This document shows, piece by piece, positions 22,989-33,525 of a DNA stretch of 64,000 nucleotides; position 1 is the stretch's first letter; the number at the start of each line of letters is the position of its first letter. The notes beneath the pieces were generated by a model. That model had not been told where the DNA came from and made no database searches. It saw only the letters and a list, made by a program, of their open reading frames with translations. Source of the stretch: Myrmaecium sp. VS I D KN 1 (Eukaryota > Ascomycota > Dothideomycetes > Valsariales > Valsariaceae); NCBI GenBank assembly GCA_019775845.1, contig JADQAV010000002.1, forward strand, positions 2,418,001 to 2,482,000, written 5' to 3'. The position numbers were made by a program, and so were the translations under genes.

Positions 22989-24504
22989 CCTTGCATCAAA
23001 CGAACGGTTTCTCGGTTTTTCAACATGTCACGGCGCATCGGACTCTTATCATTCTACTTACCCCATTTCATCAGCAGCGGCGTCGGAGAAAAAAGCATTC
23101 AACATCAGGTTTACGGTGACGAAACATTCACAACGGGAAAACCGGGAGTTTCACCCGGAAAAAAAGTTTTATCACTTTTGTTCTCGGCATACTTTTCACT
23201 TGAACTCATGGGAAGAAGAGGGTGTGCCCCGTCATCATTCAACCCGACGGCAACCCCCTGGAGGAGATCCCGTTTTTATTTAATCTTGTTTAACACAATG
23301 ACCGTCATGGAGGACACACTGAGATCACGACTGGAACGACTTTCAACAACCGAGGAAAGGGTAAACAGAGGAGAGGTTGGATTGCTGCTTTGCCATCCGA
23401 CACGGTGCGCCAGACCCTAATTTAACATGTTCTGCGCCCGCCTCCCCCCACCTATCCATATACACCTCTCTCCCTTTCCTTTTTTCTTCTCACTCTCATC
23501 ATCATCATCAACATACATGTTTCTTCACCGATATATTCATATATACCTGAGATACCCGACGCGCGGGGCGCCCTCAACGGCGCCCCTTTCCTTACACTTA
23601 TCATCATATCTTGTATTCTTTCGATAGGAGAAAAGAAAAGAAAACATCAAAAGTAATTTAGGTCAAGCACGGCTTACGCGAGTCTCGGCTCCTCTTCATT
23701 TCTCGGCAATTACATGGAGACAACCGTGTGCGCCTGTGGACGTGATGTGGCTTTTCGAGCGAGGTGACGTGCAGCCAGCAGGCCAAACACGCCTGCCTGC
23801 CTCTATCTTTTTCCGGAAGTTCAGACGGGTCGACCGTCTTCACTTCTCTCCTTCCCTCTCTCACACACTCTCTCCGATGACAGACTCCCGCAAATAATGC
23901 TCCAGCACGAGGGAGGTCGCCAGAAGCAGGTCACCCGAAATGGGTGGGGCCTCCCCAAATCCTCCTACGCCGCACCAGAAGAAGAAGAAGAAAAGGCGGA
24001 AAGGAGGGCGAGTCGGAATAGAGTGGCATGACAGGTGGGTGGATTAGGAGTAGAGGAGAGAGAGACGGAGAGGTTTGGCGTGAAGCCGTGATGGGGTATA
24101 TTTAGAGCAGAGAGGAGAAACCCTCACCATGTCCAACCACCCATCCGTTCGTCCGTCCATTCGTACAATCATCCATCGTCATTGGTATCATCAGCCGTTT
24201 CTGGGTCCACAAAGCACGTATGTCCGTCCTCTCCCGACCGCGTGCTTGAAACCCGCACAGGTATCGCGGTGAGAGACCGGACGCTTGCCGCTCAGTGAAC
24301 CTCATTCAGCAGCCCCTTTTCCCCGCCACTGCCCCCACCTTTGGTAGCGTAATGAACGAACCTCTCATCTCGTATCGGGGGAGCCAAGAATACGGAGAGC
24401 AGTAGACGCACGAAGGAGGGGAGTGAGATGAAGGGAGACGAGAGGAGATGGTGGAGGGGGGGGCCGGAAGCTTTCCCGATAGGGAGCCCTCCAAGAAGCC
24501 CCGA
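22989..24504. other. Convergent intergenic region, MET13 / bZIP
   Basis: Holds both 3' ends. Short open frames (23025-23420 and others) have no domain and sit in what should be the MET13 3' UTR. A purine-rich GAAGAAGAAGAA tract lies at about 23980. Nothing else is recognised. Confidence 0.55.
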
Positions 24505-25482
24505 TCAGCCTTTCCCCACCACGCCGGCCAGCACGCCGACCATGCTCCGCAACCTCTCCTTCTCCCGCTCCGTCAGTCCTTCGTCGCCCTCGTCGTCGCC
24601 CTCGCCCGCCTTCAGCAGCACCTCCACTACCCCGCGCAGCTTCTCGTACGCCTCCTCCAGCTGCTGATGGCTCAGCTCGAGGGTCCGGTGCTTCTCAGTC
24701 AGTGCCGCCAGCTGTGCCTCCAGATCCCGCGCGTGCCTCTCCTTCCGTTCCCGGAACGCGCGCTGGGCGGCGCGGTTCTGGGCGCGCCGTCGCTGCGGGG
24801 GCCGCGTGTTAGGTCCTGCACCGTATGATGGCCCACAAGATCATGGGCAGAAAGGGGTGCTGTCAGTCACTCACCCCGCTGGTTGTATGTGTCCGTCCCG
24901 GCCCTGCCGGTCCCCCGACTGCGCCACCACGATGCACGCTTCCCAGCTGCTCACCGACGACCCGCTCCCCCTGCACCATCCCCGGCGGGGCGTGCGACAG
25001 CGGCGGCAGTGGCGGGAATGCCATCTCATTGAACGATCGAGGGCTGCGGTACGGGAGAGCTGAAGAGGCCGCAGGGCTACAGCTCCCGGCTCCCTCATCC
25101 GGCGATCCTAGTTCTGATGCTACAGGTGTCATTGGGAGCGCATCGTGGGTTGCGTACCCGCCGTAAGGTCGGAAGGAATCTTCGGTAAAGTGTGGCTGGT
25201 GATGACCGGAGTAGGGCGCGTGGTATAAGGATGCAGTGGAGCTTGTGTAGGTTGGATCGAAGGAGGATGATACCTAAGGGGACACCAAGAGGTTAGAATG
25301 GGGTGTCGACGCAGAGCTGCGTGTGGCACTCAACCGCGAGGGGAACTCACCGGAGACCCGTTCAGGCTGGAGTGGAGCGATGCGTCCGATGTGAGATCAT
25401 AGATATGTTCATGGTGCTGATGTTGGGGTTGCGGAATATAGCCACCCTGTCCGAGCCAGTAATCAAAGGTTTGCGAATCCAT
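24505..25482 (-). CDS. AP-1-like bZIP transcription factor
   Basis: Probable nuclear regulator. Three minus-strand exons, 25482-25351, 25273-24875 and 24792-24505, give 272 aa; the introns are GTGAGT...TTAG (77 bp) and GTGAGT...GCAG (82 bp). It starts MDSQTFDYWLGQGGYI, and a Ser/Pro/Tyr-rich N-terminal half follows. The basic region RRRAQNRAAQRAFRERKERH (from about residue 178) has the NxxAQxxFR signature of the Yap1/Pap1 subgroup and leads into a leucine zipper (LEAQLAALTEKHRTLELSH), ending in an acidic stretch (GEGDDEGDEG). It lacks the C-terminal Cys-rich domains of true Yap1, so it is not the classic redox sensor. Its function is unknown; similar short bZIPs occur as stress or cluster regulators. 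It has 2.5 kb of upstream noncoding sequence. Confidence 0.9.
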
Positions 25483-27999
25483 GGCCGGTTGATCCGGAGG
25501 TTGTACGAAATGTCAAGCACGGTTTCAGTGCGCGAAGATGGCGACGAGTTGAAGTACAGAATTTCGCAGCGCAGCAGGATAACAGACCAACAAAGAGTTA
25601 CAATCCTAGAGGCGTGAAGGCGAATATAGAGGCGAGAGGACTATAGCGAATTTAAGCTAGGCTCGAATATTTGCGAGAAAATGGATATGGATTTTCGGTA
25701 GGCTGACGCTGGTCCAAGTCATGGCGCGGTGAACGGCAAGGCCAACCTTTATAAGGCGCAAGCTGAAAGATCAACATCGCTTGCTCGGAGCCATGCGCGA
25801 TGCAACGCGCCCACCACCATGCCGCTATATGGATGGGTTGTTTGGAGCACCCACGCGGGTGATCCCTCTCACCCAGCAGATAGCTCGCAGTCTACCCTCG
25901 AAGGGCCCCATCGGGGGACTGGCAGATGAAGCGGTCGCGGGCCGGAAGGGATGCCGGTCGCGGGGAGCAATGGCAGGGACATGGGTCGCATGGGTTGCAT
26001 GGGAATGGCGTTCAGCAACCCGCCATGCATGGCCCTCGGTGTGTGCCCGCATCCATGAGCTCGGCGGGCTCACAGTCACCGGTGGTCCGGTTAAAGCCTG
26101 CTAGTCGTCCAATGGGCGAGAGCGCTGGCGCTGGCCGGGGATGCTATTTGCGGTACCCGTGGACGTCGCCGAACTGCAGTGTCCAAGGATAGCCACGAAC
26201 CATGCCCGTTCGGGTCATTGATAATTCCCACGAGGCCATGCCCTCTCCGGTCTCACCTGCAGCGACCGACGTTAGTCATGGCACGTTCCCTTAGTCAAGC
26301 CGGCCCGTACCTGTCAGCCTTCACGTTGGAAAGGGCATGCCGGTGATGAGAAACCAGCGCACGGCTCACCGTCCGTAAAGGCTACATGCTCTCCCACCGC
26401 CTTTACTGATAGGGCTGATGGCTTCAAGTTGGGCGCAGTAGTTCTTCACCTCCATGGCACACAATCTTCATCATATCGCCATACCAGCGCGCGTTGGGCG
26501 AGGTCTCCATTCTGCCCTCCTGGTGTTCATGCCCTCGAATGCGCCAACCCGCTCGAGCCGGAACGGCCAAAGCGCTCAGGCAGTTATTTTGAGGTCATCG
26601 AGACTCCCTCTTACGAGTGGACGGTCTAGACGATCCTTGCATCTACAATCCAAGCTTTGCACGGATAGCTAAGGGTGAGAGATGTCATCGTTTCATCCGC
26701 ACTATACGGAGCGATAATACCGCGGTCTAGCGCTTGACGTAGAACCGCTGCGAAATCGCTGTCTTGAGCTACATCACGTAGGAACAGGTTGCCGGTACGT
26801 TCCGGGATACTTAATCGCTGCAAGGCCTCGGCGGGATAGAGAGAGAGAGAGACGACAACGAGTTCCTGTGAACAGCTTCGAAAGGCCGGCCCGACTGTTC
26901 ACCTGTGAATTCCACAATGACATTTGCGTCGTCCAGGACATCTTCTGAAGATACACTACAATGATGGATAAACAGTGACATCGATCGATGTACACATTCG
27001 TACGGTCCAATGTGCGGACGGCCTTTGGACGTTGCAGACCAGGGTGGACTCGAAGAACCGACTTCGCCCCTCCATCATGTGGTTGGCGCATCGTGGGTGA
27101 AGCGACGCCTGAACCGGCGATTGCTAATACAGCACCTCCATCGAGCGATAGTCGGACATGGATCTTCGCCCTTCACCCCACGAGGCAAAGAGGGGGCCCA
27201 CACCGTTTCCAGGCAGAACACGAGCTGCTTTGCAGGCAGGGCCTGCTGGAATAGTGAACGCGCCCATCCGCTTGCGTGATGGACTTTCATACCGTTGCCT
27301 GCATCTGGAAAGCGGCAATTGCCCACCAATTAGAGTCACGATGCTGCCGCCTCTGCTTTTGCTTTTCGTGAACCTCGCCAATTTCAAGCCATCTGGCATA
27401 GGATGAAGGAGGAGACGGTGGACGAACATAGCACGAACGAATGATGATTGGTCGGATCTGACACAGAAGGATTCGCGATGGGATTGCTTTGCGGTTTCCA
27501 GAAGCTCTTCTAAGCCCTACTTGAGCACCGCATCTTCCAGCTAGTGCTGGTTGGCGTAGCTTAGCCGGATGTTGATGGAATCGAGAGGGCGACGACGATG
27601 TTATCTTTACATCCACCCAGAGGAAAACCTCCTTGATAACATCGGCCTTATCATCATCCGCTTATCTTTACTGTAAGTAGTGGCGCTCTAGGTATTACCT
27701 TCCACTCGCCGTTGAATCTCGAACGTCAGCCTTGTATGCTTGAAGCCCCTCAGTGTTGACGCTAGAAGCCGCCAGCCATTGGTGTCCCACAGCACAGAGG
27801 ACGCAAAGCGGTTGGTAGGCACCGCAGAGCTGCAGCTTTCGCTAATGCAGCTGCACTGGGTCCGTCCGCTCTTGACCGCCTCCGCGGGGTGAAGGCCGTA
27901 TGTAAGACGAAGGCCAAGCACCGACGCATCCCGAAAAGGCATCGTTGACAGCACATGCAGACCAGCTGCAACCTCTGCAAGGCTGGGTACTTACCCCGG
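25483..27999. other. 2.5-kb intergenic region upstream of the bZIP gene
   Basis: No gene supported. It contains a probable TATA box for the bZIP gene (listed) and otherwise mixed-composition sequence with short overlapping open frames that show no domains. A GA microsatellite sits at about 26838-26853. The right end is the 3' UTR of the maleylacetate-reductase-like gene. Confidence 0.55.
25747..25753 (-). promoter_or_regulatory. Putative TATA box of the bZIP gene
   Basis: TATAAAG on the minus strand, 265 bp before the bZIP start codon. Motif and spacing fit; there is no further support. Confidence 0.4.
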
Positions 28000-29206
28000 T
28001 CAGTACAGGCTCTTGACAATTTCCATGACCTTATCGTAGAGTTCCCCTCCTTCAGACTTGGTGGCGCGCTGGGTGATGATGGGCACCTGATCTTCGCCCA
28101 CATTGTACTCCGACAGACTTGTCTTGAGTCCCAGCTTCTCCACCAACTTCAAGATCTCGTCCCCCAGCTTGAAAGCATCTTCCCGATCATTACCCGTCCG
28201 AGCGTGTCCCACAAATGGGAGCATCCGAGCCAGCTGCGCAGCACTGGTGGGGTCTTCCGCTTTGAGCTTCACGACGTGACCCAGGGTCAGACAGGAAGTG
28301 ACGCCATGTGGGATGCCGTACGGTGAACCGAGTGCATACCCGAGAGCATGGCTGAGGCCGAGGCCACCTTTGAGGTTGTAGCCAATGAAACCGAGCGACG
28401 CGAACGACGCGAGCTGGAGATTGGTGATGGTGTCCTCGTCCTTAGGGTTGGTCTTGTACTTGGGCAGATTGATAAAGAGATTAGACATCGCGGAAAGGCA
28501 CATCTGGCGAGCCGGCATTTCCGTGGCGGTCGGATGGTACATGAGCTCCACGGCATGGTCCATGGCTCGCAGAGCCGTGGACATGAATAGCTGCGGAGGT
28601 GTTTCCAACGCGAACTTGGAGTCGTAGAGGATGACTTGGGGCACGAGCTGGGGGTTAGACACGCTGACTTTGAGCCCTTCAGCGCTCGTGTAGCCGCTCA
28701 ACATCGTACACTCAGCCTATTTTCACCTTCCGTGATTAGAAACCGTCGTCTCTGCTCCGGCCCCGCCCCGAAGTCCCTAGACTTACCGCAGATAGCGTGG
28801 TAGGAATGGTGATGTGAAAGAGAAAGTTGCCGGACTGCTCGTGCATGCGATACGAGATGGCTTTGGCGGAGTCGATGGGGCTGCCGCCGCCGATGCTGAC
28901 GAGCGTGTCGATGTTCGCGTCTTTCTTCACCAGCTCCGTCGCTTCGTCCAGCTGGGCGACGGGCGCGTGCTGGCCAATCTTGGAGAAGGTGCCGGCGTGA
29001 CGGTCAGGTCCGAGCAGCTCCTCGACCTGCTTGACAAGCGAAGTCTTGTTCGCCAGCGACGAACCTGTGATGATGAACGCCTTGGAGGATTCCGTGGGAA
29101 GGCATTCGAGGAGATGCTTGCGAACCGAGTCCGGTCCGTACCATAGCTGCTTGAGCTGGGTCGGCTTCCACAGGCCGGAAAGGGGCTTAATGGTTGATTC
29201 GGTCAT
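28000..29206 (-). CDS. Maleylacetate reductase-like iron-type alcohol dehydrogenase family protein
   Basis: NAD(P)H-dependent oxidoreductase of the Fe-ADH superfamily, closest by motif to maleylacetate reductases, which reduce maleylacetate to 3-oxoadipate at the end of hydroxyquinol/resorcinol breakdown. Exons 29206-28787 and 28716-28000 give 378 aa; the intron (GTAAGT...ATAG) rejoins PTTLSA-AECTMLSGYT. The nucleotide loop is SIGGGSPIDSAKA. Family motifs LDHAVE-like (AMDHAVELMY), GLSHALGYALGSPYGIPHG and a C-terminal helical domain are present. The metal-ligand Asp four residues before the first His is Arg (STALRAMDHA), as in metal-independent relatives. A start at 29206 (MTESTIKP) gives family length; an in-frame Arg-rich extension back to 29395 could be a targeting sequence. 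No aromatic-degradation partners lie nearby. Confidence 0.87.
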
Positions 29207-30414
29207 GTTGTGCTTGAGGCGACGCTGGGTGAGAGCTGGAGCAGAGGGAGGAAGAGCGGAGTGAACAAGTACAGAAGAGAATCTGGGGAGAGGGAAGATC
29301 GATGACGCAAGCGCTCCGCAACCACGTCGGAACCGAGGCCGGACGGCTCCTCTGCAGACCATCATTGTGTCATGACGGGGATACACCTCATACAAGGCAA
29401 AGGCGGCATCGACTGTCGGGAATTGAGGACGATATGGATTCCTCAGGTATGAAGATGCCGGGCTGTAGCTGCATCGCCAATCGGCCGGCTAACTGGCTTG
29501 CTTCCTGGTGGTTTGCGGGGGAAAGGAAGGCCAACCGAGGCATACTTGGCTAGGTCGGTTGGTTTCTGCTAGGCTGAAGTTGATTTAGGGCCGGAAAGCA
29601 TCAATTGACCCGCCGTCAAGCCATCTGTTTAAGCATTTTAGGGCGGGACACAAGCATTTCTTAGCTACCCCTCACCGCAGAGTAATATCTGAGACCAGAC
29701 GCTGGGCAGCAGTTCAATCAGATAACACACTCTCTCACTCCAATTTTACCAAGAACCTACATAAGGATGCACGGGTAAAACAGAGAGACCTCATGGCGAA
29801 ACGTTCCAGCCCTGCCTCAGCCCCGGCCTCAGCCCCAGCCCAAGGCTGGCTCATGCCCTCCAGATCAAAAGCTGCATATAGCTCCGCAGAGGAAAAGAAG
29901 AAGACGAAGAAGAAGCAACACGCAGGTTCGGTAGGTATAAGAAGAAAAAACAGAAGAAAAGAAAGGAGAAGAGCAAGCATTTGCTATTCCATTAAGCTAC
30001 AGTAATAACCTTTGACCACCGTGCCATTAGTGAATCCTCCGCAGAACCCCTGTGGCGTTCTTCCCCTGTGGCGCGCTTCCCGGGCTCTACTTACCTATAT
30101 AGGAAAGCACCTAAGTTCACCTCGCCTCCGCTCTCCTCCCCCCCCCCTTTTTTTGATCCGCATTCACTACTGCTGCTGTTGTTGCTGCTGCCTAGAGGAG
30201 TTTGATATCCTGTTTTATTATTATCTTCTTCTTTTCCTCTCCCTTTCCTCCTTTCCTTCCTTCCTTCTTTCCTCTTCGTCACCGAACCACATCCGCTCCT
30301 TTTTCGATAACTGCCGTCCAAACGTCCCTCATTCACAACAGCCAAAACTCCATTCCCATTTAATCTCTTACACTCGGATTATCAATTCCAAACCAATCCA
30401 TTCATTCATTCACC
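29207..30414. other. Divergent intergenic region upstream of the GPI-anchored protein
   Basis: Promoters of the Fe-ADH gene (-) and the GPI protein gene (+). It holds a CTATATAGG TATA-like site at 30095-30103 (about 315 bp before the + start), a CTG/TTG run at about 30170-30190 and a pyrimidine block at 30219-30288, which is a common fungal core-promoter layout. No gene is seen. Confidence 0.5.
30095..30103 (+). promoter_or_regulatory. Putative TATA box of the GPI-anchored protein gene
   Basis: CTATATAGG about 315 bp before the start codon, followed by a CT-rich tract that leads to a CA-rich leader. Supported only by motif and spacing. Confidence 0.4.
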
Positions 30415-31065
30415 ATGAAATCCACCACCACAACCGGAGCCCTTCTCGCCCTCCTCAGCGGCACCGCCCTCGCCGCCGCGCAGCCGGACGCCAACCCCCT
30501 CCTCCGCCGCACCGACGTCGACCCGTCCCTCCTCTGCGGCACCGACTACGTCGACTGCAACAACGGCTGGTTCGTCCTCAGTCCCCCCTTCCACCCAAGA
30601 GAAAAACCGAAAGCTAATGCAGACACAAACAGGTGCTGCGCCGCCTCCCAAACCTGCACGTCCTCCGCCTCCATCCCCGTCTGCACCGCCAGCGACAGCA
30701 TTTCCCCGGCCTACCCCTTCGAAGACATCGAAGCCGCCGCCTCCTCCCTCAGCCAGGTTGTCGCCTCCGCCTCCGCCACCGACCTCGCCGCCCTCGAGAC
30801 CGCCCTCGGCGCCGGCGTCTCCTCCAAGGCCGCCGCGCTAGGCGTCTCGCTTGCCTCCGTTACCGCTTCGGCCACTGGCTCGGCGACGGCCTCGGCCTCG
30901 GCTGCGGCCACGGTAACCGGGTCTTCCAACTCGTCGTCTTCGTACCTGTCTTCGAACGGCACGGCTGCGGGAACTACCGCGGCACCCAGCAACGCTGCCG
31001 GCGTGTTCGGTGTCTCCTTCGTTTTGCTCGGCGCCGCGATGGTCGGCATGTTTGGATTATTCTAA
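30415..31065 (+). CDS. GPI-anchored cysteine-rich cell-surface protein
   Basis: Probable secreted, membrane- or wall-anchored protein of 195 aa. Exons are 30415-30569 and 30633-31065. The intron (GTTCGT...ACAG, with a CTAAT branch site) makes codon TGG and joins DCNNGW-CCAASQTC, keeping a cysteine pattern typical of fungal surface proteins. Residues 1-20 are a signal peptide, and LLRR at about 31 is a likely Kex2 site. The Cys-rich module spans about 38-70. A Ser/Ala/Thr-rich stalk follows, then a C-terminal hydrophobic segment (GVFGVSFVLLGAAMVGMFGL) preceded by small residues suitable for GPI attachment. No catalytic domain is seen; the function is unknown. The gene converges on another small secreted protein gene. 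Confidence 0.85.
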   Translation: MKSTTTTGALLALLSGTALAAAQPDANPLLRRTDVDPSLLCGTDYVDCNNGWFVLSPPFHPREKPKANADTNRCCAASQTCTSSASIPVCTASDSISPAYPFEDIEAAASSLSQVVASASATDLAALETALGAGVSSKAAALGVSLASVTASATGSATASASAAATVTGSSNSSSSYLSSNGTAAGTTAAPSNAAGVFGVSFVLLGAAMVGMFGLF

Positions 31066-31575
31066 ACCGCGCGTAAGAGACGGACGGAAGGAAGGAAGGA
31101 CGCGAGGCGGAAGGGGTCGTCGAGTCGGCGTGATCGTGGGGTGTGGATGTGATGGGCGAGGAGGGGGCGAAAGACAGAGACGTGGAGCATAGAAGAGCAC
31201 TCGAATATGAAAATCACAAAGAGGAAAAACGATGTATCAACTGATGGATGCGATTTCGGGTTTCCTCGATGCAGTGATACCATCGCCGTGACACCGCGCA
31301 CCCTTCTGAGCTCCACCCAAAACACATCGAGACTCATCTTGTTCATCCATGTTCGTACAGTACGTTTTTCCAGACGCCTTGAGAGCCGCTTGCAAAGGGA
31401 AGAAAAGAATGAACAGCAAAGAAAGGAAAGAGACAATGAGAAAATGAGAAAATGAAGCAAGACTCATCCAAGCAAAACGCCAAGTGGTAGGTAGTAATAC
31501 AAGCAATCGAAGAGAAAAGTTGCCCGGTTCGATAAGAGAACCTCCCCTTTTCGTGGGAGCCCATATCACATCTCT
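31066..31575. other. Convergent 3' intergenic region
   Basis: 510 bp between two convergent genes for secreted proteins; it should hold both 3' UTRs. Nothing else is recognised. Confidence 0.5.
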
Positions 31576-32064
31576 TTATGAGGGACAGCTGATCCCCACC
31601 GCGCCCTCGGCCTCCCACGTCCCATCCGCCTGCTCGTCCTCGACCTCCACGAAGTCACCCTCGTCGAGCAGCTTGCCATACATCAGACAGCCCCAGCCGA
31701 AGTGGCCGGGTCCGATGTTGTAGTAGTTCGCCGGGATCGCCACGTTGCCCGCCCACACTGCAGTATGGCAGTCCTGCCCCGCCTTCCCGTACCCGTAGCA
31801 CTGCTCCTGGCACTGCGTGATGGTAGCGTTGAGGTTGACGGGCGGGGAGGAGAGGTAGAAGGCGTAGAGGGTCGTCAGGTTGGGGCTCGGCTTGTAGACC
31901 GCCGTTGACGAGTTGATCGGCGGCAGAGGGCTGCTGAGGGTGCAGTTGGCCGGGATTGGTCTCTGCGCGGGCGCGCCGGCGCGTTGAAGGAGCGTGCCGG
32001 AGGGCAGAGCGAGGGTGAGCGGGGCGAGGAGGGCGAGGGGGAGAGCTGCAGTCGGAAGAAGCAT
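31576..32064 (-). CDS. Small secreted six-cysteine protein of unknown function
   Basis: Single exon, 162 aa. A clear signal peptide (MLLPTAALPLALLAPLTLAL) is followed by a possible Kex2-like site (LLQR). The mature part has six cysteines (contexts ANCT, TQCQ, EQCY, QDCH, WGCL, ISCP), N-glycosylation sites (NCT, NSS, NLT, NAT) and an acidic tail. The spacing CxxxC...C...C with GWGCLMYGKLL resembles PAN/apple-like extracellular modules of fungi, but I cannot assign a family. Start 32064 is chosen because the signal peptide begins exactly there; the upstream in-frame extension is not signal-like. Confidence 0.8.
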   Translation of the reverse strand: MLLPTAALPLALLAPLTLALPSGTLLQRAGAPAQRPIPANCTLSSPLPPINSSTAVYKPSPNLTTLYAFYLSSPPVNLNATITQCQEQCYGYGKAGQDCHTAVWAGNVAIPANYYNIGPGHFGWGCLMYGKLLDEGDFVEVEDEQADGTWEAEGAVGISCPS

Positions 32065-33525
32065 GGTCGAGATGTTGTGTTGTTGGACACCTGAGTGGTG
32101 AATATAAGTGGGCCGGTTGGTTCCTTTCTGGAAATGGGAGGATTTCGAGTCTCCAAAAGACCTGACAGTCGCCGTGATTTCTCTGGATTCCTTTCTGGAT
32201 GAGGCAGCACACTTGGATGCCTTTATGCCTTTATTTGATGTTGCTTTCGTGTTTGCCTCGTGGCACAGATGACGATGGTAAGCTGTCAGCCGTAAGCTCG
32301 GTGAGCTCCGTAGCGGATTCCGTTTCGAGCTGAAGGAAGACCCTTGGAGTGGCAGTGAAACGAAAATAAAAGTAAGGCCCAATGCTGACGCCGGGATCAG
32401 CAACAAGGGAATTAGTGGTGATGCAGGTACGGAGGATGTTATGGATTGACCAGGGGGGGAGCATCAGTCGAGAGAAGATAAAGTCAAGCTTTTGATGTTG
32501 CGATTGTTTGTCGGTAGAAGCGGTGCCTTTCTCCTAGCGAGTCTCGATTGATTCCAGAATGAAAATCAAACCAATGATTTTCTGCAGTGATGGGAGAGAG
32601 AAGAAGTGAAAAAAGACAAAGAAGAAGAAGTCCAAAGCTCGAAGTATTTACCTTCAGGGATGAGGGGCGGAATACGGGACGGAACGCTAGTAAGCGACGA
32701 TGACGGCATAAGGGACCTCAGGCAGTACCGACCATGAGGTAACGTTATGGCAGTCACCGCCCAGTCAAACAACTCATCATTCAATACACCCGATTTGCCT
32801 CTCTCTCGTATCCACTGCACCATTCGTGTTCACACTTCACAGGCGCAGGCGGGCGTTAGGTGCTTCTTCCGTCCCGCTCGCTGCATTCACCCCGAAAGCG
32901 GACAAAACATTGGCAGAGGTAAGCAAGGGGAGAAAGCGAAGTGGATGGGTGTCACAGCATTATCAGCAGCCCATGCTCACCCATCTCCCCGCAAAGAAAG
33001 CACGAGACGGAGAGACTGGGTAGGTAGGAAAAGCTTACATTAGTAGTTTACTTCCACGGATGAACAAATAACCGCAGAGAAGAAAAACATATTGAGGTCA
33101 CGCATTTTTTTTATTGATATGCGGGGGTTGTTTGTTTGTTTTGTTATTATCATTGTTATTTGTTGTTGCTGCGTGCATTGCCCAACACCCTGATGATCAT
33201 CAAACCCGATGTGGAACGTGAATCAAACCACGACCCAACTATATATGTATATATATCCAGTATCAAAACCGACCTCGTTTGATTCCCGGGAAAGCGACCA
33301 TCATCACGGTGAATGTGTGAGGAAGAAAAATTGAAAGACCACGCTCAGACGACGGCCGGGAAGTGAATGGATGATTTCTTTAGGCGAACTACATACATTC
33401 ACAACTGTACATCTCACAACATATATATACACCTCCATCGCGCCCTGGCATTGTATCTGATACCCCCAAATCCCGACGCGGCGCCCGCCGCTCTCTGACG
33501 CGAAGCAACATGCCCCACCGACCTA
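32065..33525. other. 1.5-kb intergenic region
   Basis: Promoter of the small secreted protein on the left and the 3' UTR of the leukotriene A4 hydrolase gene on the right. It includes T-rich TTTG/TTATT stretches at about 33105-33170 and a TATATA tract at 33240-33256. No gene is supported. Confidence 0.55.

Noticed and set aside
23025-23420. 131-codon + strand open frame after MET13
   Set aside because: It begins just beyond the MET13 stop in the expected 3' UTR, and no homology pattern is seen.
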